Shown: positions 38,486 to 47,031 of the stretch, piece by piece
Layout of the letters: each line of letters begins with the position of its first letter
Numbering within the stretch: position 1 is the first letter of the stretch
Assembly (NCBI GenBank): GCA_016841445.1
Contig: JAENZD010000004.1
Coordinates: 102,851-166,850, forward strand
Length of the DNA stretch: 64,000 bases
From: Anaerolineaceae bacterium
GTDB lineage: Bacteria; Chloroflexota; Anaerolineae; Anaerolineales; Anaerolineaceae
Direction: 5' to 3'
The notes under the pieces: model-generated
Databases searched by the model: none
The model's input: the letters and a program-made list of their open reading frames with translations, nothing else
Told to the model about the DNA's origin: nothing
Program-made: the position numbers and the translations under genes

Positions 38486-39090
38486 GCTGTTTCCTCATCA
38501 CTTAGACGAAAGAGATCGGGTAAAAGTTCCCTGTATTTTTGCAAACATTCCTGAACGCGTTCACGAGCCCTTGCCAGGCGGCTTTTGATCGTCCCGAGAG
38601 GAGAGCCTACCGTGTCTGACGCTGTCTCATAATCCTGCCCTTCCACATCGACCAGCACGAGGACAATCCTGAACTTATCCTCCAGGCGATTGATGCAGTT
38701 TTGGATCGCTTTTTGGAGTTCAGATTCCGCCATTTGCTCTTCTGGATCTGGCGTATCATCCTCAATCCAAAAAGGGTCCTCCAGGATTTCGCCATCATCC
38801 ATTTCGGGCTTGAGAGGTGTAACAGGGTGGCGTTGGCGCCGCCGAAGTTCATCATAGCAGGCATTTGAAGCTATCCTTAACAACCATGCCTTGAAAGAAC
38901 CGCCCCGGTATTGCTCCAATTTCTCATAGGCGGAAATAAAAGCTTCCTGGGAAGCATCACCAGCCGCACCATGTTCCCCCATGATCCGGTATGCAACATT
39001 GTAGACGATGTCCTGGTAATTTAAGACGATCGTATTAAAGGCATCCAGGCTGCCTTCAAGTGCATCTTGTATTAGTGCTTGTTCATCCAT
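38482..39090 (-). CDS. ECF-type RNA polymerase sigma factor
   Basis: 202-residue sigma factor. Region 2 has DASQEAFISAYEKLEQYRGGSFKAWLLRIASNACYDELRRRQR, where -10 recognition and melting occur; the linker is acidic; region 4 (about 135-190) has GSPLGTIKSRLARARERVQE, the DNA-binding helix-turn-helix. It is followed at once by the anti-sigma gene. The regulon and signal are unknown. A short GC-poor upstream region lies between it and lysS. Confidence 0.93.
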   Translation of the reverse strand: MDEQALIQDALEGSLDAFNTIVLNYQDIVYNVAYRIMGEHGAAGDASQEAFISAYEKLEQYRGGSFKAWLLRIASNACYDELRRRQRHPVTPLKPEMDDGEILEDPFWIEDDTPDPEEQMAESELQKAIQNCINRLEDKFRIVLVLVDVEGQDYETASDTVGSPLGTIKSRLARARERVQECLQKYRELLPDLFRLSDEETA

Positions 39091-39146
39091 TGAAGTCTGC
39101 TTCGTCTCGTTAGATTTGGTGACATTAAATTATGTCTTACTCGATG

Positions 39147-40676
39147 TTATTCCTCTTCTATTATAGTACGAAGGTGGGGGAATAAAATCACCTCTCGGAT
39201 ACTTCTGTGACCAGAAAGGAGCATCACCAACCGGTCGACACCAATTCCAAAACCGCCAGCGGGAGGCATTCCGTAGCTCAGCGCGTTTAAGAAATCTTCA
39301 TCCATCGGATGCTGCTCCTCATCTCCGTCTTCATATGCCCGCCCCAACTCTAAAAAGCGTTGTTCCTGGTCTAATGGGTCATTTAACTCTGTAAAGGCGT
39401 TACAAAGCTCCATCCCACCGACAAACCCTTCAAAACGCTCAACCACATTAGGGTCCCCAGGCTTGCTCTTCGCCAGGGGTGAAATATCTCTTGGGTAATT
39501 ATAAAGGAAAGTTGGCTGAATGCAGTTCGGTTCGATGAGATTCCCGATGATGGCATCAATCAATTTTCCACGGGTTGCACCGGGTTTAGGTTTCAGGTTC
39601 TTTGAAGCCATCTCGGCTTCTAATGACTCGGCTGTGGGGTGAAGGTCAATGTCAATGCCTGTGGCATCAATGATCGCCTGACGCAGTTCAATTCGCTGCC
39701 AGGGTGGTGCGAGATCAATTTCCTGATTTGCAAATGTCGTTTTGGTTCCACCAAGGACCTGTTGGGCGACGTATGAGACCATTTTCTCAGTCAGATCCAT
39801 TACGTCCATGTAATCTGCGTATGCCCAATAGAATTCCAACTGCGTGAATTCAGGGTTGTGCTTATAGGATACGCCCTCATTTCGGAAGTCCCGCCCAATT
39901 TCATAGACACGTTCCAGCCCGCCAACGAGAAGCCTTTTCAGGTAGAGTTCGAATGAAATTCTCAGGTACAGGTCCTGCTTAAGTTGATTGTGGTGGGTGA
40001 TGAATGGTTGCGCGGCCGCACCACCATAAATGGGTTGCAGGATGGGCGTTTCAACTTCAATAAAACCATTGGAATCAAGAAAATCCCGCAGACCCTTTAC
40101 GGTTGCTGCCCGAATTTTGAAGATTTCCCTGACCTCCGGGTTGACTGCCAGGTCAACATAGCGCTGGCGAAAACGTGTTTCGGGGTCTGTTAATGTGGCG
40201 TGCCTGACAACCTCACCTTCAAGCACTTCATCCTTTGCTGCAGGTAAAGGCCGCAGGGCTTTCGCCAGCATTTTGAAATTCTCAACGTACAGTGTCACTT
40301 CTCCCCGGCGGGTACGGAACATAGTGCCGCTGGCTTGAATAAAATCTCCCAGGTCGAAATAGTCGTTCAATTCAGCCATTTTTTCATCGCCCAAGTCATT
40401 GATCCTGAAGAAGAGCTGGATGCGTCCGTCACGGTCTTCTATATGTGCGAAGGCAAGCTTTCCCATTGGTCTGAGCGCTCGTACCCGTCCTGCGAGGGTG
40501 ACTTTAATTGGGGTTTCATCCCCTGCTTCCTCAGATTTGAGAAATGCCTTGATCGCCTCCTGGCTGGTGTGGCTTTGTTCAGCACGAGTCGGGAATGGCT
40601 CAACGCCATTTTCTGCCATTTTATTTAATTTCTCAAGACGGGATTTTTCTAAATCCGAAAATGAATCTTCAAGCAT
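39147..40676 (-). CDS. lysS: Lysyl-tRNA synthetase, class II
   Basis: Charges tRNA-Lys with lysine; its substrate tRNA(CUU) lies at 16384 in the same window. 509 residues: N-terminal anticodon-binding OB-fold (VTLAGRVRALRPMGKLAFAH), motif 2 YEIGRDFRNEGVSYKHNPEF, and motif 3 GFGIGVDRLVMLLSG near the end. Length and motifs are typical of LysRS-II. AAGGAAGG precedes the ATG. The upstream gap to greA is only 79 bases and carries no T-box. Confidence 0.96.
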   Translation of the reverse strand: MLEDSFSDLEKSRLEKLNKMAENGVEPFPTRAEQSHTSQEAIKAFLKSEEAGDETPIKVTLAGRVRALRPMGKLAFAHIEDRDGRIQLFFRINDLGDEKMAELNDYFDLGDFIQASGTMFRTRRGEVTLYVENFKMLAKALRPLPAAKDEVLEGEVVRHATLTDPETRFRQRYVDLAVNPEVREIFKIRAATVKGLRDFLDSNGFIEVETPILQPIYGGAAAQPFITHHNQLKQDLYLRISFELYLKRLLVGGLERVYEIGRDFRNEGVSYKHNPEFTQLEFYWAYADYMDVMDLTEKMVSYVAQQVLGGTKTTFANQEIDLAPPWQRIELRQAIIDATGIDIDLHPTAESLEAEMASKNLKPKPGATRGKLIDAIIGNLIEPNCIQPTFLYNYPRDISPLAKSKPGDPNVVERFEGFVGGMELCNAFTELNDPLDQEQRFLELGRAYEDGDEEQHPMDEDFLNALSYGMPPAGGFGIGVDRLVMLLSGHRSIREVILFPHLRTIIEEE

Positions 40677-40703
40677 AATACCTTCCTTAAGTCATGAATA
40701 AAT

Positions 40704-40734
40704 AAAAACCCCGACCAGTTATGCCGGGCGGGGT
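40704..40734 (-). terminator. Intrinsic terminator of greA
   Basis: ACCCCG (from 40708) pairs with CGGGGT (to 40734), with inner CC/GG pairs; on the minus strand U5 then AUUUAUU follow. It lies 21 bases after the greA stop and ahead of lysS. Confidence 0.85.
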
Positions 40735-40755
40735 GAATTTGCTTCTAAACGAATA

Positions 40756-41217
40756 TTATCCTACTGAGAGAATATCGACCTCAAACTCGCCGCCTGGGGC
40801 TTCGACCTTAACTTTATCACCAGCCTTTTTATTAAGCAACGCCTGCCCGATGGGTGACTCGTTTGATATACGTCCCAGGCGCGGGTCGGCTTCGGCTGCG
40901 CCAACGATCACGTATTCTTCAGCTTCGTAGCCTTCTTCCTTGACCTTAACCTTTGAGCCAACCTGGATTGTGTCGGAATGGTTGTTTTGTTCAATTATTT
41001 TTGCATTCGAGAGCAGGATCTCCAGCTCTTTGATCCGTCCTTCTACAAAGGATTGCTCATTTTTGGCGGCTTCCAACTCTGCGTTTTCAATGAGTTCACC
41101 GTCTTCTAAGGCATCTCGCAATCGGTCTGCAACTTCCGCACGTTTCTCAGAGCGAAGATATTCCAGCTCCTCTTGCAATCGCTTATATCCCTCTTGTGTT
41201 AAATATGAACTAGGCAT
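40756..41217 (-). CDS. greA: Transcription elongation factor GreA
   Basis: Stimulates RNA polymerase to cleave backtracked transcripts. 153 residues with an N-terminal coiled coil (about 1-75) carrying the acidic tip EDGELIENAELEAAKNEQ near 36-53, and a C-terminal FKBP-like domain ending with NESPIGQALLNKKAGD, VEAPGGEFEVDIL. GGAAGGAAG precedes the ATG. Monocistronic: own promoter region and terminator. Confidence 0.95.
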   Translation of the reverse strand: MPSSYLTQEGYKRLQEELEYLRSEKRAEVADRLRDALEDGELIENAELEAAKNEQSFVEGRIKELEILLSNAKIIEQNNHSDTIQVGSKVKVKEEGYEAEEYVIVGAAEADPRLGRISNESPIGQALLNKKAGDKVKVEAPGGEFEVDILSVG

Positions 41218-41347
41218 AATTTATCTTCCTTCCGAATTTATTTCTTTAGGGGACTATCCCCTGTATTATTAAACAAAAAAATCGCTATTTTCGCCGATGG
41301 AACTGCCTTGCACCCAGTGAAAACAGTGGTGATTTGTTTGAGTTGAT

Positions 41348-41376
41348 ATATTATCACATTTTAACGCTCGATGCAA
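41348..41376 (-). promoter_or_regulatory. Candidate greA promoter
   Basis: On the minus strand TTGCAT (41371-41376) and TAATAT (41348-41353) are 17 bases apart. A short hairpin, AGGGGA-CTA-TCCCCT at 41248-41262, lies in the leader. Confidence 0.4.
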
Positions 41377-41516
41377 GACTTTAAATGGAATAATTTAGAT
41401 GGTAATCAGTTAAATTTATTATTATAAAATTATTCAATCAGATATCTGCCTCCATAATAAATCAGTTTATTGATTTTGTAAATAGTGATTTGCCGGAAAA
41501 TAATTCGACTCTCGGC

Positions 41517-41522
41517 TATAAT
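41517..41522 (+). promoter_or_regulatory. Candidate -10 element before the SpoIIE-type gene
   Basis: A perfect TATAAT overlaps the first possible ATG (41521). An inverted repeat AAATCA-N6-TGATTT lies at 41459-41476, 40 bases upstream, and could be an operator. If this -10 is real, transcription would begin at about 41529, directly at the ATG at 41530. The rest of the gap 41218-41516 contains the greA promoter and no gene. Confidence 0.35.
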
Positions 41523-43587
41523 GAAGGCCATGATTTCGCTGTTGAATTTTATTCAAAGAAAACTCAGGCCGGATCTCACAAACCGGTCCACGCCGATGCG
41601 ATACTTGCTGATGAGTGACGTTGTGGGTGTTTTTTACAGTTTACCGCTTCTGTTGATCGGGGTGTTTTGGCTATTTGTAAATACCGATTGGTCAATATTC
41701 CTTCGTTGGGAATGGATCATCATCATTATGCTGGCGATCGTGCTTTTTAGCCGCTTGCGCTTTTTTTTGATATATGCCCTGCACAGCGGGCATATGGTCG
41801 GCTCTGATGGAGATTTTGGAGGTATTGTCCTGTGGGGCAGCATTCTGATATTTGGATACGGCATGATCTGGTTATTTTTACTCTGGATCATGATCGAGTT
41901 GTTCCTAGCATGCCAAAAATCTATTAATTCTGATATGCGATGGAACAGCATCCGCTCTGCCAGTTTGAATGGGGCATCCATCCTCATCCCTGCATTAATT
42001 TCTTTGAGTATTTACGAGAAATCTGGTGGTATATTTCCAATCAAGGGTTTGACCGGTGAATTTTTACTGCCGGCGATGTTGGCTGTATTGAGTTATGCCA
42101 TTCTATACTTTGTTATTTGGCTGCCTTTTATTTTGTATGTTATTTGGGTTCAGCGGCGTAAGTTTAATGTTGAAAATTCAGCCAGCCTTTTTTGGTTCAC
42201 TGTGGCAACCATGGAACTGCCTTTCCTTTCATTACCTTTTGGCGTGTTAGCCAGCGGGATATTTGTCGAGCATGGTTCCTTGATGCTGGGGATTTATTTC
42301 CTTGGTTTGTTATTCATGGCCTTATTGGCTCATCAGCTCAGCCGATCGGCAGCCAAAAGCCGAAACCAGACGATCCAATTAATGGGTTTGGAGCGTTTGG
42401 GGCGCGAGATTCTTGCAGCACCAACGGATGCCAGGGATTTACCAGGATTGCTCAGGAAGCATATACCGGAGATGTTTTCCTGCCGCAGAGCATCTGTTTG
42501 GCTGGCACCGGAAACCTATTTGTTGAGATACCCTGACGGTAAGGATAGCTACACACCTAAAATCTGGGATTGGCTGTTGACGAAAACAGAACCAGAAGGT
42601 TTTCTTGAAAATGCACCGCTGCCCTGGGAGGATGCCCCAGAAAGGCATTTTGCCCTGATTGCCGCCCCCATTTTGGACCCGTCATCAGGCGAAACACAGG
42701 GCGGACTTTTCGTTGAATTGTTGTCATTGCCGCAGCGTTGGGACCTAAATTCGATCCGCCAGCAGTACCCTGCACTCCAAACACTGGCATCACAGGTTGC
42801 GACAGCACTGCAGCAAGCGGAGTCTTACCAGGAAATGATTAAACACCAGTGGGTGAGCCAGGAATTACGGATTGCTGGTGATATCCAGGCTAGTTTTCTG
42901 CCTGCTCGTGAGCCGGTTTTTCCTGGCTGGGAAATAGCAGCCAGCCTAACGCCTGCCCGTCAGACATCAGGTGATTTTTATGATTTTTTCGAGTTGAGTG
43001 ATGGACGATTGGGGATCATCATTGCTGATGTCGCAGATAAGGGATTGGGCGCAGCGCTTTATATGGCCTTGGGACGGACATTACTGCTGACTTATGCGCA
43101 TATCTATCCCGAAAACCCTGCCGCGGTTTTTCAGGCGACCAACAAACGGATGCTGAGTGATGCCCGGGCGCAGATGTTCATCACTGCTTTTTATGGCATC
43201 CTCGAACCGGAACTTGGCAGGCTGATATACTGCAATGCAGGACATCATCCACCACTATTGATCAGGAACCGTCAGGACCAGATCGTTCAAAAATTGAATC
43301 CGAACGGCATGGCACTGGGGATTGATGAAAATGCGGCCTGGGTTGCCGTTTCTCAGAAGATTGATGTGGACGATACCTTGCTGCTTTATACGGATGGGGT
43401 CGTGGAGGCAAATAACCTGGAAGGTTCATTTTATGGTCTGGATAACCTGGTTGAAAAGACAAAGGTGATCGCAAACCGTCCCAGCCAATGGATCATCCGG
43501 ACGATTAAGGAAGATGTCAGTGAATTCAGGGGGGAAGCATCTCAATCGGATGATATGACCATGGTCTGCATCCGTCGCAGGGGATAA
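41521..43587 (+). CDS. Membrane-bound SpoIIE/PP2C-type serine phosphatase with GAF-like domain
   Basis: 688-residue regulator. Residues 1-270 hold about eight transmembrane helices; a GAF-like sensory region follows (about 290-430), then a PP2C/SpoIIE domain: GDIQASFLPARE, ARQTSGDFYDFFEL, DVADKGLGAALYMA (metal aspartates), NAGHHPPLL, LYTDGVVEA and QSDDMTMVCIRR at the end. This is the RsbU plan; the substrate is likely an anti-sigma-antagonist phosphoprotein, not seen nearby. Start uncertain: ATG at 41521 or 41530, or GTG at 41485. No ribosome site is visible. Confidence 0.88.
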   Translation: MKAMISLLNFIQRKLRPDLTNRSTPMRYLLMSDVVGVFYSLPLLLIGVFWLFVNTDWSIFLRWEWIIIIMLAIVLFSRLRFFLIYALHSGHMVGSDGDFGGIVLWGSILIFGYGMIWLFLLWIMIELFLACQKSINSDMRWNSIRSASLNGASILIPALISLSIYEKSGGIFPIKGLTGEFLLPAMLAVLSYAILYFVIWLPFILYVIWVQRRKFNVENSASLFWFTVATMELPFLSLPFGVLASGIFVEHGSLMLGIYFLGLLFMALLAHQLSRSAAKSRNQTIQLMGLERLGREILAAPTDARDLPGLLRKHIPEMFSCRRASVWLAPETYLLRYPDGKDSYTPKIWDWLLTKTEPEGFLENAPLPWEDAPERHFALIAAPILDPSSGETQGGLFVELLSLPQRWDLNSIRQQYPALQTLASQVATALQQAESYQEMIKHQWVSQELRIAGDIQASFLPAREPVFPGWEIAASLTPARQTSGDFYDFFELSDGRLGIIIADVADKGLGAALYMALGRTLLLTYAHIYPENPAAVFQATNKRMLSDARAQMFITAFYGILEPELGRLIYCNAGHHPPLLIRNRQDQIVQKLNPNGMALGIDENAAWVAVSQKIDVDDTLLLYTDGVVEANNLEGSFYGLDNLVEKTKVIANRPSQWIIRTIKEDVSEFRGEASQSDDMTMVCIRRRG

Positions 43588-43637
43588 TTATAACCAGGAT
43601 TTTGTCACCAGTCAGAAGAACTTTAATGATCAGGTCC

Positions 43638-43653
43638 TGGCATGACTTTTGCA
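43638..43653 (+). promoter_or_regulatory. Sigma-54-type -24/-12 element, distal copy
   Basis: TGGCATG-ACTT-TTGCA. GG (43639-43640) and GC (43651-43652) are separated by ten bases, the required spacing of RpoN promoters. See the second copy 85 bases downstream. Confidence 0.6.
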
Positions 43654-43722
43654 TGTTTTCCATTAACTTTTACATTTTAGATTGCGGATAAAGAAAGCAA
43701 TTAAAGCCGAATATTGATCGTT

Positions 43723-43738
43723 TGGCATGGTAGTTGCA
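43723..43738 (+). promoter_or_regulatory. Sigma-54-type -24/-12 element, proximal copy
   Basis: TTGGCATG-GTAG-TTGCA. GG (43724-43725) and GC (43736-43737) are separated by ten bases. It lies about 92 bases upstream of the M23-like gene start. A 6-bp hairpin (43790-43795/43805-43810) lies between it and the ribosome site. Confidence 0.62.
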
Positions 43739-43829
43739 CTCATTCTTTCGACGCGATCGATAAATATTATGCAAATTATTGCTACCCTAATCGCTGATCA
43801 ACAAAGCGATGTCATTGAAGGAGTACGAT

Positions 43830-45863
43830 GTGAGTAAAACTTTGAAATTTGGCATTATCTTAATGGCCATTTTGTGCCTGGTCATGCTGGCCATGACCGT
43901 TTTTGATTTTTCATTTATAAGGAAAGCTTTCGGTTTGTCCGCGGAAGTTGAAGAGGTGCCAGCCGTTGAGCTTTCAGAACAAGCCCCGGAAATTGCTGCA
44001 GCCGTGGAAACGGCATTGGCGAGGGCAGGCGGCCGTTGGGCGAATTATGATTATGAAATTGATCATATCCAGGTCCAGGAAGACGGTTTAAAAGCGATTG
44101 TTTGGCTGGCGGCACTTGATCTTGAGACTGGGGAATTGGTGGGTCGTGAACCGGAATTAGCCATGGCGGAACGGGTGAGTGCGGACAAATGGGATGTCTT
44201 GCTGGATGATGATGAAAAATTCCTTGAAAAATTTAAAACTTTGGATTTTGCCCAGAAAAGTATCGAGGGAGATTTGATTTCAGATCAAGAGGCACAGCCC
44301 AAATCGACCCGTGTTTTTGGTGGCTATTACCTTCCATGGGCGAAAGGTTTGGAAAAAAGATTAACCTGGTCGGTTGGTCACTCTTCCTGTTACCCGACTT
44401 ATTACTGTACTTATGCCTTTGATTTTGCTGATGGGACGATGTTCCCGCTGGTGGCTGCCAAAGGCGGGACAGTTTACCACTGGAGAGACACCTGCGTCAA
44501 TGGTGATTCTTCCTGCACCAACAGCATCACCCTGCAGGATCGTTCGACAACCCCCTGGACCTACCAGATCTACCTGCACATCGCACAAAACAGCATCCCA
44601 AGTAACCTAAAGAAAGTGGGTACTCCGGTCATGCAGGGGCAGTATATTGCTGATGTCGATGACACAGGGTACAGCACGGGGCATCATGTGCATTTTATGG
44701 TCGTCGCCGAAGAAACCCATTATACATCCACAAGTGGTTATGTTTGGGGTGTGGCAGAAGATATCACCTATAAAGATGTGAGCATTAATTGGGACGCTGC
44801 TACGCAAGGTGGACGCCCTCGATTGGCGTATGAGGCTGCGACTTTTGGTGGTGTCGGACAAACCTATTATGTGTCGGGGAATAAACCAGCTAACCCGCCA
44901 ACCGGCGGCCTGACGGCACCGGTAAATATGACTTATGCTACAACAAGCCTGCTCAATGTTGCTGGGTGGGGCGATGACGATATCGCTGTGACGAAGTTGG
45001 AAATGATGGTGAATTATGGTGGTACTTGGGTTCATATTGGCAAGGATCAAACCGCTAACCCCTTTAATACAAATATCGACCTCTGTAATACATCAGTTCC
45101 TGATGGTCCGCTGTACCTGGCTTTACGGGTCTGGGATTATGAAGGAAATCCTTCAGGCATTCTCAGCGCCCGGAAAGTGATCAAAGACGTGCAGTGCGGT
45201 GCCAGTGGAACAGATCCACAGGTCACCCTGACTTTGAGTGGTGGTGTACTGGCTTTGCCGCAGAATGGCTTTGTGACCGCTTCAGTCTTAAAAGGCAGCA
45301 CGGGTGCTGCGATCACCTCTGTTGAATTTTGGTGGCATGGATCGGACTGGGTGAATGATCAATGGGTCAACCTGGGGAAGGACACGAATGGTGCGAATGG
45401 ATGGCAGGCGCCCTTCAGCAGCGCCGAAATGGCGGAGGGTGATGTGTTGACGGTGATGGCTGTCGCAACGGATGCTTTGGGAAACCAGGATGTATCAGTC
45501 AACTTCAATGGTGTAATTGATAGAACACCCCCAACAGCAACGTTCCTTCCGATCAATTCTCCAGCTGCTGAAGGGAATGTGAACTTGCAGTGGACAGCAA
45601 ATGATAACCTTTCCGGTTTGGGCAGCTTTTCCCTGGCAGTGAGCGTGAATGGCTCAGATTACCAACCGGTGGTCAGCAACCTCCCTGGATCAACCCGATC
45701 CTATGGGGTTAACGTGGTGAATAGTAGTCAGTATAGTTATGCTTTGACCGCTTACGATAATGCTGGCAATGCTTTCACGACGAATGTTAGCTTTTACACC
45801 CAGGGATTTGTTTTTTCGGAAGGATATATCTTCCCTCTTTTCTTTAATGAACCTCAGGATTAA
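43830..45863 (+). CDS. Exported M23 (LytM)-like protein with Ig-like repeats
   Basis: 677 residues. An N-terminal anchor helix (8-27) is followed by a domain of about 120 residues, an M23-like domain (about 180-320), and beta-sandwich repeats to the end. In the M23 part, D198 (YAFDFADG) and H286/H288 (GHHVHF) are present, but the first metal ligand of the family, four residues before the Asp, is T194 instead of His. So it may be inactive or bind metal differently. The C-terminal modules, NPPTGGLTAPVNMTYA, TDPQVTLTLSGGV and DRTPPTATF, look like Ig/fibronectin folds. I use GTG 43830, with AAGGAG 6 bases upstream; the upstream ATG 43809 lacks one. Confidence 0.8.
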   Translation: MSKTLKFGIILMAILCLVMLAMTVFDFSFIRKAFGLSAEVEEVPAVELSEQAPEIAAAVETALARAGGRWANYDYEIDHIQVQEDGLKAIVWLAALDLETGELVGREPELAMAERVSADKWDVLLDDDEKFLEKFKTLDFAQKSIEGDLISDQEAQPKSTRVFGGYYLPWAKGLEKRLTWSVGHSSCYPTYYCTYAFDFADGTMFPLVAAKGGTVYHWRDTCVNGDSSCTNSITLQDRSTTPWTYQIYLHIAQNSIPSNLKKVGTPVMQGQYIADVDDTGYSTGHHVHFMVVAEETHYTSTSGYVWGVAEDITYKDVSINWDAATQGGRPRLAYEAATFGGVGQTYYVSGNKPANPPTGGLTAPVNMTYATTSLLNVAGWGDDDIAVTKLEMMVNYGGTWVHIGKDQTANPFNTNIDLCNTSVPDGPLYLALRVWDYEGNPSGILSARKVIKDVQCGASGTDPQVTLTLSGGVLALPQNGFVTASVLKGSTGAAITSVEFWWHGSDWVNDQWVNLGKDTNGANGWQAPFSSAEMAEGDVLTVMAVATDALGNQDVSVNFNGVIDRTPPTATFLPINSPAAEGNVNLQWTANDNLSGLGSFSLAVSVNGSDYQPVVSNLPGSTRSYGVNVVNSSQYSYALTAYDNAGNAFTTNVSFYTQGFVFSEGYIFPLFFNEPQD

Positions 45864-45900
45864 GAATTATTCGTTGGTCTTTGGGTAAATTTTTTCAAAG

Positions 45901-45923
45901 GCGGGGTGTGATCTTCACCCCGC
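45901..45923 (+). terminator. Hairpin after the M23-like gene
   Basis: GCGGGGTG (45901-45908) pairs with CACCCCGC (45916-45923), an 8-bp stem with a 7-base loop, 38 bases after the stop codon. Only a weak U-run follows. Confidence 0.5.
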
Positions 45924-45965
45924 TAATGCTTTAAGATGAACAACTCGTTATTTGCCTGAGGTGCT

Positions 45966-45974
45966 TGGTATAAT
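45966..45974 (+). promoter_or_regulatory. Extended -10 promoter of the GDP-mannose dehydratase-like gene
   Basis: TGGTATAAT with a perfect -10 at 45969-45974 and TGn before it. The start codon is 38 bases downstream. Confidence 0.55.
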
Positions 45975-46011
45975 ACATCCAGCTTAATTGATATTTGAAA
46001 GAGGAGAGTGT

Positions 46012-46971
46012 TTGAAAGTCGCCTTGATAACCGGTATCACAGGGCAAGACGGGTCCTACCTGGCAGAATGGCTGTTGGGGCAGGGCTATCGTGTGGTTGG
46101 CATGGTCCGCCGGACAAGTTCAGTGGACTACCAGCGCATTGGGCCTATCCAGGACGAGATTGAGATAGCCCATGGGGATCTTTTAGACCAGGGTTCACTC
46201 TATGAAATCCTGGATACTTACCGCCCTGATGAGATCTACAATTTAGCCGGTCAATCGAATGTTCAGCTTTCATGGTCGCAGGCGGTGCTGACTGCGGATT
46301 CGACTGCGCTGGGTGTAACCCGCCTGCTGGACTGCATCCGCCAGGCAGCCCCTAAAGCACGGTTTTACCAGGCTTCTACCAGCGAAATGTTTGGTGAGGC
46401 AGACGAATCACCTCAAAATGAGCGGACGCGGCTGAACCCCCGAAATCCTTATGGTGTCGCAAAAGTGTATGGTCATCTAATCACACGCAACTACCGCCAA
46501 CATCATGGGATGTTTGCTGTTTCCGGGATCCTGTATAACCATGAGAGCCCTCGAAGGGATTTGGAATTTGTCACCCGGAAGATCACACGCAGCGCTGCCC
46601 AGATCAAGCTGGGATTGGTGCATGAGCTCCGGATGGGCAACCTGGAAGCCCAACGGGATTGGGGTTTTGCCGGAGATTACGTGAGAGCGATGTGGCTGAT
46701 GCTTCAGCAGGATACACCGGATGATTACGTGATCGGTACAGGCCAGCCGCACACCGTCCGGGATTTTTGCCGGATCGCTTTTGAGTATTTGGATCTTGAT
46801 TACCGGGATTATGTGGTCGAAGACCCTCAATTTTATCGTCCAGCAGAAGCCTATCCCCTGGTTGCTGACCCAGGCCTTGCTCACCAGGCGCTGGGATGGA
46901 AACCGGAAACTGACTTTGAACGATTGATCCGAATGATGGTGGATGCTGACCTGGTTGCCTTAAAGTCCTGA
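46012..46971 (+). CDS. gmd: GDP-mannose 4,6-dehydratase-like SDR enzyme
   Basis: Converts GDP-mannose to GDP-4-keto-6-deoxymannose, a precursor of rhamnose, fucose and similar sugars. 319 residues: NAD(P)-binding GITGQDGSYLAEWLL at 8-22, the MVRRTSS specific to the dehydratase group, NLAGQSNV, STSEMFGE, and the catalytic YGVAKVYGH (Tyr-xxx-Lys). VTRKITR and ESPRRDLEFVTRK match Gmd. TTG 46012 is the start: GAGGAG lies 6 bases upstream. No reductase (rmd or fcl) is adjacent. Confidence 0.9.
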   Translation: MKVALITGITGQDGSYLAEWLLGQGYRVVGMVRRTSSVDYQRIGPIQDEIEIAHGDLLDQGSLYEILDTYRPDEIYNLAGQSNVQLSWSQAVLTADSTALGVTRLLDCIRQAAPKARFYQASTSEMFGEADESPQNERTRLNPRNPYGVAKVYGHLITRNYRQHHGMFAVSGILYNHESPRRDLEFVTRKITRSAAQIKLGLVHELRMGNLEAQRDWGFAGDYVRAMWLMLQQDTPDDYVIGTGQPHTVRDFCRIAFEYLDLDYRDYVVEDPQFYRPAEAYPLVADPGLAHQALGWKPETDFERLIRMMVDADLVALKS

Positions 46972-47031
46972 TCGCCCAATAATGGGGTATGTTATCATTA
47001 ACACCGCAAACTTATCCAGAAAGAGACCTTC

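Noticed and set aside
40677..40755. T-box or riboswitch ahead of lysS
   Set aside because: Only 79 bases available and they hold the greA terminator; no T-box consensus.
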